Source: Pseudomonas fluorescens (GTDB taxonomy: Bacteria; Pseudomonadota; Gammaproteobacteria; Pseudomonadales; Pseudomonadaceae). From it: a stretch of DNA of 64,000 bases. How positions within the stretch are numbered: position 1 is the first letter of the stretch; every line of letters starts with the position of its first letter. Of the stretch, positions 8,855 to 16,783 are shown piece after piece. The DNA lies in NCBI RefSeq assembly GCF_000730425.1, contig NZ_CP008896.1, positions 4,092,001 to 4,156,000 of the forward strand. The letters are read 5' to 3'. Under the pieces are notes generated by a model. That model was not told the DNA's origin and searched no databases. It worked only from the letters and a program-made list of their open reading frames with translations. The position numbers and the translations under genes were made by a program.

Positions 8855-9805
8855 TTAAATTTTTTTTCCTCTCTGCCTGAGCAAATCTGAAATTAGTCGG
8901 CCTGTATATTTGCCTCTCATTTTTGCAACAAACAGCGGTTCAACATCTTGTGCGAAGCCCATCAGCCCTTGAAGATGGAGGATTGATTTCTCATCTAACT
9001 CATGATGGGTATAACGATGAATCATCGCGCTGATCAATCTTTTTTTGTCGCGCCCTAAAGAAACCTGATTGTCATTGGATATAATTAGCCCAGTAATACG
9101 ACGCTGCTTTTTCTTTGAGGCATAGACTGTTTTTTCATTATTTAATTGAAGTCGTGGATAAGGGATACTTTCAAGCGTCTCCAAGATAAATCTCTCAATT
9201 TCAGATGTTGCCCCCTTATCATTTGTGGAAAACGTAAGGTCATCCGCATAACGCGAGTACACTATATTCCGCTCTAGGCACCAGGAATTCACTGCTAGAT
9301 CAAAATAATACATAATTGAATTCGACAGAACTGGAGAGCTAGGTGCTCCAATACTGAGAGCAAGTCGAGTTGTAATTCGATCTCTAACACAGCTTACCCT
9401 TGCAATATCTTTGATACTTTGCACTGATAATTTTCCGCTGAGCACGTAGGAAAGGTGCTTAACTAGGTCGGACTCGGTTATAGATCCAAAAAAGCTGGAG
9501 AAGTCGAACTTGGCAATATAACTATTCTGCTTGTGCCGCTCGGCATTTGCTTTAATGCTTGAGCCCTGCCTATAGGCGGCCGCACATTCATGAACAGGGA
9601 GCTGAGAGAACCAGTCTTCAACTAGCAAACCTTGTATTACTTTAGTTTCTTTTGCGGGCTGTGCGATGGGCCTCACTCCACCAGATTTTTTTGGAATGAA
9701 GTATCTTTTGTAAGCATAAGGCGCCCTAACAATCAGTCGAGCCACATCATGTTCAGACAAAGACAACATCTCTGACATATGTTTTCGAAAGTCATATAGG
9801 CTCAT
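8855..9805 (-). CDS. Retron reverse transcriptase (Eco1-like)
   Basis: This 316-aa protein carries the retron RT motifs in order: the NAxxH motif (NAERH, 87-91), the palm strand KFDFSSFF with catalytic D101, GAPSSP at 153-158, the catalytic YADD box at 186-189, and ITGL at 237-240, the equivalent of the retron VTG motif that recognises the msr RNA. Segments align by eye with the Eco1 (Ec86) enzyme, for example YxRYADDLTxS and the following VTG/ITG-LxIS region. The start overlaps the stop of the effector gene by ATGA. It would reverse transcribe the msd of the ncRNA encoded upstream, primed from an internal guanosine, to give msDNA. Confidence 0.93.
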   Translation of the reverse strand: MSLYDFRKHMSEMLSLSEHDVARLIVRAPYAYKRYFIPKKSGGVRPIAQPAKETKVIQGLLVEDWFSQLPVHECAAAYRQGSSIKANAERHKQNSYIAKFDFSSFFGSITESDLVKHLSYVLSGKLSVQSIKDIARVSCVRDRITTRLALSIGAPSSPVLSNSIMYYFDLAVNSWCLERNIVYSRYADDLTFSTNDKGATSEIERFILETLESIPYPRLQLNNEKTVYASKKKQRRITGLIISNDNQVSLGRDKKRLISAMIHRYTHHELDEKSILHLQGLMGFAQDVEPLFVAKMRGKYTGRLISDLLRQRGKKI

Positions 9806-10749
9806 TTTTGGCCTCCCAGCTTCGCACGATCTATTGCCCTATTGCGGTTACGTTCAGCTCCAGTGACCTTGTAGTAATCCACACACTCAACACGCAAACG
9901 CAGAGCGTCAACGGCTATACCTGACTTCAAAACAAGGCGAAGGCTGTGAAAAGTATCATCATCACAGGCATAAAATGTTGAATCGCTATATTCTATTTTT
10001 CTTACAAGCCTAAATTCTTGGAGAAGAAAAAGCTTTCGTCTCAAGTCATCCCTGTGCACTTCCCGACCTAAAGCTTTGATTGAATCAATCAGCTCTTTCT
10101 CTTTCAAAGCGACGAATAACTTGAGCAGCTCGTAAATCAAAACAATAAGATGAATATTGTTATTTACGTTAAAGGATTGGGTTTTTTGAAGTGCCAGTAT
10201 CTCACTGGCAATATCCTCAAGGACATCGGCTACAATATCTTCAGATATATCACCTGGAAACCTTGGACTCCAAGGATACACTTTCACCCCTGTCCCATGT
10301 TTCTCTTTAATATGGCGAAGAATACCTAGATTAATAAATGAACTGGCACCCGCATACTCTTCAGGAACAAAAACAATCAGTTTTTTATTAAAGTCTGGCA
10401 GCTGAGAAAATGCACCCAACTCTGCAATCGCACCTTCACTTTCAACGGCAATTACCACCAAGGAGCAAACACTTCCGAGATCCGCCTCGAAGTCCATCAG
10501 GTTTCTAAACACGCCGTCTTCATGCCAAGACTTGATTTCTTCTGGACGGAATATATGAGGTGACGCGGCCATCTGAAGTGCTTTGCGCTTCACCGCGTCG
10601 CGAAGGGACCTAATTGGTGGGTCTTCGGCGTCCGCATGTTCCTTTTCTGGAACGAATCCTCCGCAAAGCAACACGATAGGATTTTTTGAGAAATGAACCT
10701 TGCTTTGCTCAAGATCGACGTCTGCAAGAATTCTTTGTCGCGGGTCCAT
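9802..10749 (-). CDS. Retron effector: nucleoside deoxyribosyltransferase-like toxin with C-terminal helical domain
   Basis: This 315-aa protein lies between the ncRNA and the RT, the gene order of retron Eco1. The N-terminal half shows LCGG (28-31), the catalytic segment ESEGAIAELGAFS (103-115, with E110 as likely nucleophile) and SFINLG (137-142). These match the LCGG, ESPGSFTELGAFS and SFINYG positions of the Eco1 effector as I recall it. The C-terminal half looks like a winged-helix or helical domain (ALGREVHRDDLRRKLFLLQEFRLV). In Eco1-type systems the RT-msDNA complex polymerises this protein and restrains it; phage action releases the nucleosidase. The ATG is 11 bp after the end of the ncRNA. 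Confidence 0.9.
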   Translation of the reverse strand: MDPRQRILADVDLEQSKVHFSKNPIVLLCGGFVPEKEHADAEDPPIRSLRDAVKRKALQMAASPHIFRPEEIKSWHEDGVFRNLMDFEADLGSVCSLVVIAVESEGAIAELGAFSQLPDFNKKLIVFVPEEYAGASSFINLGILRHIKEKHGTGVKVYPWSPRFPGDISEDIVADVLEDIASEILALQKTQSFNVNNNIHLIVLIYELLKLFVALKEKELIDSIKALGREVHRDDLRRKLFLLQEFRLVRKIEYSDSTFYACDDDTFHSLRLVLKSGIAVDALRLRVECVDYYKVTGAERNRNRAIDRAKLGGQK

Positions 10750-10760
10750 GCGATTGGGGG

Positions 10761-10929
10761 CTCTTTACCAAGGATCAGCCGCAGACAAGATCTGTGGACC
10801 GGAGTGAGCGAAGCGAGCGTAGGGCCGCAGATCTTGTCTGCGGAATAAAACAACGCAATGTAATTGAGTCTGGCGAACCGCCTGACTAAGCCATCGACGG
10901 AAACCGTCTAGCTATGAACGCGTAAAGAG
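10761..10929 (-). ncRNA. Retron msr-msd ncRNA
   Basis: Reading the minus strand from 10929: a1 is CTCTTTAC (10929-10922) and is perfectly complementary to a2 GTAAAGAG (10768-10761), the pair that closes a retron transcript. A TAGC follows, with candidate priming guanosine at 10912. The msr has hairpins GACGG-TTT-CCGTC (10908-10896) and GGCG-GTT-CGCC (10882-10872). The msd is a long hairpin with a perfect 16-bp stem (10843-10828 with 10794-10779), an inner G/C stem and a loop that in the DNA product contains GCGAAGC (10808-10814). The length of 169 nt is typical. It starts 7 nt after a good sigma-70 promoter and ends just before the effector gene. Confidence 0.88.
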
Positions 10930-10935
10930 ATGCCG

Positions 10936-10964
10936 AATCTAGATCAGAGTGCCATCACTGTCAA
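10936..10964 (-). promoter_or_regulatory. Sigma-70 promoter of the retron
   Basis: On the minus strand TTGACA (10964-10959) and TAGATT (10941-10936) are separated by 17 bp. The expected start, 7 nt downstream, falls on the first base of the a1 arm at 10929. The -35 box is a perfect consensus match. Confidence 0.8.
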
Positions 10965-11162
10965 CGTTTCAATATCGACGCCGCTGCTCCATGGCATCGA
11001 GCAGCTTTAACTGGAGGAAAATTGAAGGCCGTAGATTGGGAGAAAACGCTTACGAAGCGGCGGTTGAAGGATCAAGAACAAGCGGCCCTAACCATTAGCG
11101 GCAAGCTGCGGACTCCCTGTGAAAGGTTTTAATAATTGCCGGGCGCTGTTCTATGGCGAATG

Positions 11163-11347
11163 TCTGCTTCTGGCCGAGGCTGTGTAAAAACGTTTTTGAG
11201 CGCGCCAGGTGCTCAAAACCGGACTGGAAATCGCGTTTCTACGCGAAATCCACATCTGCAGACGTGCCGATAAATTTCAGATTTAAAGTAGACGCGCACA
11301 CTTCAATTTTGGCGAAGCGTTTTTACACACTCTGGGCCGGAAGCAGC
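11163..11347 (-). repeat. Dispersed island repeat, copy B (147-bp core 11182-11328), inverted
   Basis: This is a reverse-complement copy of the element at 7442-7588, with the same 11-bp terminal inverted repeats and the same 147-bp length. It separates the retron (promoter side) from the 3' end of mcrC. The remaining DNA between 10965 and 11162 shows no gene. Confidence 0.8.
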
Positions 11348-11398
11348 CCTTTGTGACAGGCTGTTATCGGCCAGAAACGGGCGCTAAGCTCAAGATAG

Positions 11399-12685
11399 TC
11401 ATACGCGGCTCAAAGCTTGGGCTATGACAAGGCTCAGCAAATCAGCATCAAGCAACCGTTCAGTTTCCAAGTCGAAAGGCAGCACCCACAACCGCAAGCC
11501 ACCTCCGAAATCAAAAGGCGGCAGTGCTCGCTGGAAAGCCTCGCGGCGCGGGTAGATCAGCACTAACTCGCCATGCCCTTGTAGATACTTCTGACCATAG
11601 GCAAACAACTGATAAAAGTCGCTTTGGCTCAAGCCATACTTTTTGTCGCGATCAGCGGCATTTAAACGTTTCCACTTAGTGTCTAGCACCCAACATTGAC
11701 TGCCCTGGCGCACGAGTAAGTCCGGCTCTAGGCGGAACATGCGTCCATGGTTGTGCTCACACAGATACTCACTAGAGGCTTGAGAGGTGAGCTTAGCCTC
11801 CGGTGGCAATGAGCGGCGTAACCAGGCTTCGAAGTAGCGTTCAAAAAGCTTCTCCATCGGGAACAGCAAACTAATACCCTGCCACTCTCCCGCTACCGCA
11901 ATCGGCATCTGCTGGTTAAGAATTAACTCGCACCAAGGCTTAATCGGCTGGTAATGGGCCATCAACCGATCAGTACCCCAAGCACGAAAATCTTCACGCA
12001 CCAAACTGCTGGCCGGTACCTCATGCAGCAAACTGCGCAACTCATGGGCCAGCCTCCAGTTAGTTGGCTCTTGGGTGGCTTTACAAACGCGCTCTAGGGC
12101 CAACTTTAGCAAGCGATTCTCCGCTCGATCGGCTACGAAAATGTCATGACGTACCTGGAAGAATTGCTGCCGTGCCGGTGGCTGACGCATCTGCGCCACC
12201 ACGTTTAGTTGGCCTCGCAGATAACGCTGTTCTTCCTCTATGCGCTGATAATCAAAACGCATACCACGCTTAATCAGATGATCAAACGCGGCTAGAAACT
12301 GCCCAATCACCCATTCGGACAAAGGAGCGTGGTACAACTCAAGGGCCGTAGGACCGACTTTCCGTGACTTTAAGTTAAGCGAACGCTGGATCATACGCCG
12401 TAACAACGCCCGGCTTTGTACTTCACAATCACCGCATTCAAAGTGCTTAGGCAGGATCTCCAAGCGCGTGCCGCAGGGTGTTTCCAGCACGCCCACATAG
12501 CTATCGAGCCTTAACCAGTGGCGCCCTTCCACTTGCACCAATGCCGCGCCAGCCTTACTAAAAGACTCACTTTGCTTACATAACCAGTCAAACGCACTCG
12601 CTGAAATCTGAGCACGATCTAGCGTTGGCTCCACAGCATCAATCGTCAGTCTCGCGTACTCACGTACAGTTATTAGCGTAATCAA
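11399..12685 (-). CDS. mcrC: McrC-like nuclease subunit of McrBC restriction system
   Basis: This 428-aa protein has the McrC layout: an N-terminal beta-rich region that docks on the McrB ring (VREYARLTI, GVLETPCGTRLEILPKH near 65-81) and a C-terminal PD-(D/E)xK nuclease with PD at 321-322 and DTK at 335-337 (FRLEPDLL, WVLDTKWKRL). McrC stimulates McrB GTP hydrolysis and cuts DNA between modified recognition sites. The ATG overlaps the mcrB stop by 4 bp, so the two subunits are translated together. The protein is longer than E. coli McrC (about 348 aa), as is common for wider McrC family members. Confidence 0.9.
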   Translation of the reverse strand: MITLITVREYARLTIDAVEPTLDRAQISASAFDWLCKQSESFSKAGAALVQVEGRHWLRLDSYVGVLETPCGTRLEILPKHFECGDCEVQSRALLRRMIQRSLNLKSRKVGPTALELYHAPLSEWVIGQFLAAFDHLIKRGMRFDYQRIEEEQRYLRGQLNVVAQMRQPPARQQFFQVRHDIFVADRAENRLLKLALERVCKATQEPTNWRLAHELRSLLHEVPASSLVREDFRAWGTDRLMAHYQPIKPWCELILNQQMPIAVAGEWQGISLLFPMEKLFERYFEAWLRRSLPPEAKLTSQASSEYLCEHNHGRMFRLEPDLLVRQGSQCWVLDTKWKRLNAADRDKKYGLSQSDFYQLFAYGQKYLQGHGELVLIYPRREAFQRALPPFDFGGGLRLWVLPFDLETERLLDADLLSLVIAQALSRV

Positions 12686-14781
12686 GCGTTCACAACCGCT
12701 ATCGCTTCGATCACCTTACGTCCCAGTGCCCGGGTGTTATGTAAGGATCCCTTGCCATTCGTAAGGGCCAGCCCTAGCTGCCCCGCAACATCACGCAGGG
12801 CTGGTTTAGCGATAGGTAGAAACTTGCCATCCTGCCATACCTCTATGGTGCCACTGCTCAATTGCCGAATGGTCAACGCCCCGTGTTCCGCCTGCCGAGC
12901 AATATCCGAATTGGAGGCAATTGCCTGATGGTCAATGATGCCGAGATAGGCTTCTAAACGCTCAAAAGCCTCTTCGTTAACACTCCACGGAAAGTTATGC
13001 GCGGGGAGGGCAACCTCAGCTCCAAATAGAGAGTCTGCTATCCGAGTAGCTTGGCTCAAAAAGCAGTATTGCGGTGCTTTGCGATGATCATTCAAGACCC
13101 AGTGAATGTGCTGCCAATCCTCGAAAAAATACTCCTGCAGAAGCGGCAGCACCTGATTGCGAAAGATCGACTCTAGCAGTTCCAGGCTGCAATCATTGAT
13201 CAGAGGCATGAAGTAGGCGTGACCTAAACAATGATCACGGTCCAGCAACGCCTCGATACGCTGGTTCATTATCCGTAGCAACTGGCCGATATTGACTCCA
13301 TCCACGGACACGCTATCTAGCAGCTCAGGTCGTGGTGGCATCTCATGGAAGGTGAAACGCCGACGTAGTGCGATATCCAAGCCGGCCAGCGATCGGTCGG
13401 CGGTATTCATGGTGCCTATCAGATACAGATTAGACGGGACACTGAACTGACTTTTTGAGTAAGGCAACACAACAGAAAGCGCTTCTTCTGCCCCTGCTCG
13501 CTTGGACGGCTCAATCAAAGTGATCAACTCACCAAAGATCCGCGAGATATTGCCACGGTTGATTTCATCGATGATCAGAACACGCGCATTTGTCGACACA
13601 AAACCAGGCACAAGCTCCTCACCCTGCACAGAGTCACTCAATACACGTTCTACCAAAGCCGGCAATATGTTGTTGTAGCCATTGACTAGATAGGGCTCTA
13701 GTTTGGATTCCGTGACTAGATCAAAAACGCGCTTTTCACGAATATCCGCTAGGGTTAAGCGTTGCGCTCGGACGTAATCGGCAAGCGTATTTAACACGCT
13801 CATGCCCAGCGGCAAGCTTTTTCCATTTGGCTTTCGAAGTTCAACTAAATCAGCTGATGCGCTAACCACTACATAACCTGAACCAAAACGATCACCCACC
13901 TTAAACGGTGCTGCGTGCTGACTTAGCTCCGGCACGGGTACGGCAGCTCCCAACAAGCCACTCAGCTTGGCACTATCAATCGAGCCCTCTCGTAATTGAT
14001 AGATGGTTGCCTGACTAAACGTCTTATTCATTAGCAATTCATACGGCAATGACGGTGAGTATACCCGCAACCAATTGACTTTACGGCACTGCCCATACCC
14101 CTCATCCGCATCTGCACGCTTAATCGCTTGATAATCGCTTGTGAATTCGCCGATGGCCCGGAATTTGTGATTACCCTCGGTAACTACCACTAAATCACCG
14201 GGTTTAACCTTCAACAGAAAAGCAGCTACCGCCGTTATGTTGTATGCATCTGGAGCAAGCTTGTAGCCGGCCTCAGCAAAGCGTTGATGTATGGCTTGGC
14301 GATCCTTACAACCGGTGAAGTCCACCTGTTCCCCGTAGCCCAACAACGCATAGCCACTGCTTATGCACTCATCGTAGATGTAGGCATCGTCGCCCAAGGT
14401 ATTACCCAAGGACATTTTCCAAATGCGCCGACCGCTAATGTCAATCGACGTCTGCGCCTGCTGTGTAACCTTGGCGACAGCAGCCTCGCAGAGGCTTTTA
14501 AATACACCGTCGACCACTTCATAACGCAGCTGACCGTCTTCACCGGTCTCTGCACGTAAGCCCTCAACAAAGTCTTCGTAACTAAAACTTTGGTGAAAGG
14601 TGGTAATGCGGATTTGTCCCTTAGCAACAAAATCATCGAAACGCGCTTTGCGCTCAAATCGCTCTGCGCCCAGCGTATCAGGTGCAAGTATTCTCAACGC
14701 GGCGTCAATGGTTTCGTAAGTTTTGCCAGTCCCCGGAGGGCCAAAGAGGATTTGGTTTAAAGCTGGGCTGTTGTCATTCAT
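12682..14781 (-). CDS. mcrB: McrB-like GTP-dependent AAA+ motor with inserted sensor-like domain
   Basis: I chose the ATG at 14781 (699 aa) because GGATGGAG precedes it; a start at 14838 would add 19 residues. Walker A GPPGTGKT is at residues 14-21, unusually near the N-terminus. Walker B VLIIDEINRG is near 401-410 and the McrB signature MNTADRS near 458-464, followed by ALRRRF. The usual N-terminal DNA-binding domain is absent. Instead about 160 residues (roughly 105-265, with LLKVKPGDLVVVTEG and KFRAIGEF) are inserted between Walker A and Walker B and may be an EVE/PUA-like base reader. With McrC this should be a modification-dependent type IV restriction enzyme. It is transcribed with mcrC. 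Confidence 0.9.
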   Translation of the reverse strand: MNDNSPALNQILFGPPGTGKTYETIDAALRILAPDTLGAERFERKARFDDFVAKGQIRITTFHQSFSYEDFVEGLRAETGEDGQLRYEVVDGVFKSLCEAAVAKVTQQAQTSIDISGRRIWKMSLGNTLGDDAYIYDECISSGYALLGYGEQVDFTGCKDRQAIHQRFAEAGYKLAPDAYNITAVAAFLLKVKPGDLVVVTEGNHKFRAIGEFTSDYQAIKRADADEGYGQCRKVNWLRVYSPSLPYELLMNKTFSQATIYQLREGSIDSAKLSGLLGAAVPVPELSQHAAPFKVGDRFGSGYVVVSASADLVELRKPNGKSLPLGMSVLNTLADYVRAQRLTLADIREKRVFDLVTESKLEPYLVNGYNNILPALVERVLSDSVQGEELVPGFVSTNARVLIIDEINRGNISRIFGELITLIEPSKRAGAEEALSVVLPYSKSQFSVPSNLYLIGTMNTADRSLAGLDIALRRRFTFHEMPPRPELLDSVSVDGVNIGQLLRIMNQRIEALLDRDHCLGHAYFMPLINDCSLELLESIFRNQVLPLLQEYFFEDWQHIHWVLNDHRKAPQYCFLSQATRIADSLFGAEVALPAHNFPWSVNEEAFERLEAYLGIIDHQAIASNSDIARQAEHGALTIRQLSSGTIEVWQDGKFLPIAKPALRDVAGQLGLALTNGKGSLHNTRALGRKVIEAIAVVNA

Positions 14782-15002
14782 CTGGGCTCCATCCTCTTGA
14801 GCGTGAAGCGAGTTAGTAGCGACCAAAGCTCTATCCAAATATTCTGCGAACCGCCGTACGGAAGGTCGAGCTGCGGCTGCGTATTAAATCGGCAGTAAAG
14901 CAGTGTTCCAGGCAATGTGAAAGAGCAGTCCGAATCCCCTCAGGATTCTTTGATTTGAACGACCACTTTTGGCCGATCTCTGTCTGTCGCCACCGTCAGC
15001 TT

Positions 15003-15183
15003 TGGACCCAGAGTGTGTAAAAACTCTTCGCCAAAATTGAAGTGCGTGCATCTAAGTTAAATCTGAAATTTATTGGCCTGTTAGTAGATGTGGATTTCGC
15101 ATAGAAGCGCGATTTCCAGTCCTGTTTTGAGTACCTTTCGCGCCGAAAAAACGTTTTTACACCGCCTCGGCCGATTGCTGCCC
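15003..15183 (+). repeat. Dispersed island repeat, copy C (148-bp core 15015-15162)
   Basis: This third copy is in the same orientation as copy A. It has GTGTAAAAACT at the left and CGTTTTTACAC at the right, with the same internal sequence including GATTTCCAGTCC and AAATCTGAAATTTAT. It lies between mcrB and the XRE-type regulator gene. The stretch 14782-15002 has no recognisable gene and should contain the mcrBC promoter. Confidence 0.8.
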
Positions 15184-15252
15184 TCGGGAAGGGTCGCTTA
15201 GGGGCGATCTCTGCCAGTTTGTCCTGCTGGATACAATCAGGCTTGGGATGCA

Positions 15253-15501
15253 TTACCCCTCTTTAAGGGTTTGCTCATACGTTTTGGAAAAGCTTGAGAG
15301 ATCAGTCTTAAGGACGAGACAAAGATCGCGAAGCTGAACAATATCGAGCCTTCTGACTCCTCGCTCCACATCACTCATGAATGACTGCGGTCTACCCAGG
15401 GCAGCAGAGCACTGTGCTTGAGTCATTCCGGACTCGACGCGCATGCGTTTTAGCACTTGAAGAAAAATCTCATGCTCACGTCGATAGATTGCTTTGGTCA
15501 T
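15253..15501 (-). CDS. XRE-family helix-turn-helix regulator
   Basis: An HTH_3 domain fills most of the 82 residues from the ATG at 15501: LKRMRVESGMTQAQCSAALGRPQSFMSDVERG, with the Q-x-x-x-x-x-L-G-R-x-Q-S-x-x-S-x-x-E-x-G pattern of Cro/C1 proteins, followed by an LxxLCLVLxxDL helix. The frame extends upstream to an ATG at 15582, which would add residues with no domain character. Such small regulators often control the neighbouring restriction or mobility genes. Here it sits between mcrB (same strand, with a repeat between) and a divergent membrane-protein gene, so either could be the target. Confidence 0.8.
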   Translation of the reverse strand: MTKAIYRREHEIFLQVLKRMRVESGMTQAQCSAALGRPQSFMSDVERGVRRLDIVQLRDLCLVLKTDLSSFSKTYEQTLKEG

Positions 15502-15599
15502 TGCCGCGTATCTGGAGGGGCGGCTTACCAAGCTATATCTGCTTTTAAGATATCTGATTTTCAGATATTTTGTGCTGGGCATTGGCGTGAGTAAAAGTG

Positions 15600-16139
15600 A
15601 TGAGGCAGATTTGGGAGCTATTTCGAGTGCTATGGATTGTTGGGAGTCTGCCGGTTGGTGCGTTGCTGCTGGTTGTGGTGGTTTTGTGCGGTTTCAACCT
15701 ACCGTTCTTTTTGGGGTTTTCTGGTGGTGCTGATCCGGCCATTCGATGGTTGTTCTGGGCTCTGGCTTTCTACTTCGTTGGAGGGGGCTGGTTGTTTTGG
15801 CGTGTTAACCAACGCTATGCAGAGAAGCTGAAACAACTGGTTGCGGGTTTCCAGAATGCAGGTTTTCAACCGCAGCTCGAAGTATTCGCAAAGATTAACG
15901 ATGCCTACTTGGGTATCGATGGTTCTGCACGCAGGCTGCTGGCCTATCCAGTCAAAGGCGCAGAGCATTTCTTCAGGTTCGATGAAATTAATTCTTGGCG
16001 GATCGTCCCGGTAGGGAAGCACAATCATCGGTTGGAGGTACTGACCAGCAATCTTGATGTTCCCGTGTTCAGCCTCGTTTTGAAGCCGACAGAGGTACTC
16101 AATACTGAGGCTCGACTCGATACGTTGCTTGGTACCTAG
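15600..16139 (+). CDS. Two-helix membrane protein, unknown function
   Basis: The product is 179 aa. Two hydrophobic segments are visible: about residues 10-40 (VLWIVGSLPVGALLLVVVVLCG) and about 48-68 (WLFWALAFYFVGGGWLFW). A soluble C-terminal domain of about 110 residues follows, with an ARRLLAYP-like strand and FRFDEINSWRI. I do not recognise the family. The ATG at 15600 directly follows an in-frame GTG, so the start may be either. It is divergent from the XRE gene and upstream of two small genes on the same strand, probably belonging to the mobility half of the island. Confidence 0.65.
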   Translation: MRQIWELFRVLWIVGSLPVGALLLVVVVLCGFNLPFFLGFSGGADPAIRWLFWALAFYFVGGGWLFWRVNQRYAEKLKQLVAGFQNAGFQPQLEVFAKINDAYLGIDGSARRLLAYPVKGAEHFFRFDEINSWRIVPVGKHNHRLEVLTSNLDVPVFSLVLKPTEVLNTEARLDTLLGT

Positions 16140-16196
16140 CGATGGCTTTGGGCTACTATTCTTGAGCGTCAGTCCATCATTCAGTAGGAGCAATCT

Positions 16197-16445
16197 ATGA
16201 GCAACCCAGTCAGAAGCAGTTCTGTGCCGACAGATATCGTTCGACTGGAGCAGGCGAATGCGGTGATGCGCTCGGCTAATCTGGCCCTTGCTCGCGATGA
16301 TATCGCCACCCTTTCTGCTCTCGGATTCTCCCATCAGCACATCGGAGAGCTGAAGCAAAAAGGCGGCTTCCGGTCTTCCTCGATCGCGCAAAACACAAGA
16401 ATGATTACACGCCTTCGCAAGGTGGGAGACGCATATGCTCAGTGA
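16197..16445 (+). CDS. Small helical protein, unknown function
   Basis: This is an 82-aa product with a good Shine-Dalgarno (AGGAG about 8 bp before the ATG at 16197). The middle reads RSANLALARDDIATLSALGFSHQHIGELKQ, a helix-turn-helix-like pattern of short helices. It overlaps the next gene by 11 bp (next ATG at 16435), so the two are likely coupled. Family not recognised; the pairing with the next gene and the nearby MobC-like gene suggests an accessory role in the mobile element. Confidence 0.65.
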   Translation: MSNPVRSSSVPTDIVRLEQANAVMRSANLALARDDIATLSALGFSHQHIGELKQKGGFRSSSIAQNTRMITRLRKVGDAYAQ

Positions 16446-16743
16446 TAGCACGCCGCTATCGATCGCGGTTAACGTGTTGGCGAGCACCACCATTGAATCC
16501 GTCCTCCGCTCTCCGTCTTACCACGCTTGCGGTTGGAAAATACTCGATCGCTGGGCGCTCAACTATCCGGGGCGGCTTCGTAGATTGGAAGCGGATGGCG
16601 AGATCATTCTGCTGGGAAGGCTATTGGAGCAGCAGGGCATCGAACATCAGGTGATGAGCTCAACTGTTGGGTTGCAGTTGCGTAGCCGTGGTCATGCAGA
16701 GCATGAAATCCTATCGTTGTTCGAGATAGACACAGAGCTTTGA
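16435..16743 (+). CDS. Small protein, unknown function, coupled to the preceding gene
   Basis: This 102-aa soluble product overlaps the 3' end of the 82-aa gene. The sequence YHACGWKILDRWALNYPGRLRRLEADGEIILLGRLLEQQ suggests a compact alpha/beta or all-alpha fold; no motif is recognised. It ends just before a perfect inverted repeat (16752-16783) that probably terminates both this gene and the convergent MobC-like gene. Confidence 0.6.
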   Translation: MLSDSTPLSIAVNVLASTTIESVLRSPSYHACGWKILDRWALNYPGRLRRLEADGEIILLGRLLEQQGIEHQVMSSTVGLQLRSRGHAEHEILSLFEIDTEL

Positions 16744-16751
16744 ACCAGCGA

Positions 16752-16783
16752 CGTATCGACTGTTTTTTTCAACAGTCGATACG
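16752..16783. terminator. Bidirectional hairpin between convergent genes
   Basis: Perfect 13-bp arms (CGTATCGACTGTT at 16752-16764, its complement at 16771-16783) with a T-rich 6-nt loop. The right arm also encodes the last residues and stop of the MobC-like gene. It would form an RNA hairpin in both directions. Confidence 0.6.

Noticed and set aside
11153..11356. 67-codon frame inside dispersed repeat copy B
   Set aside because: The same peptide is spread over all three repeat copies and is a by-product of the element, not a gene.
15699..16493. 264-codon minus-strand frame across the membrane-protein gene and small gene
   Set aside because: Runs antisense through three frames with plausible starts and ribosome-binding sites; no domain.
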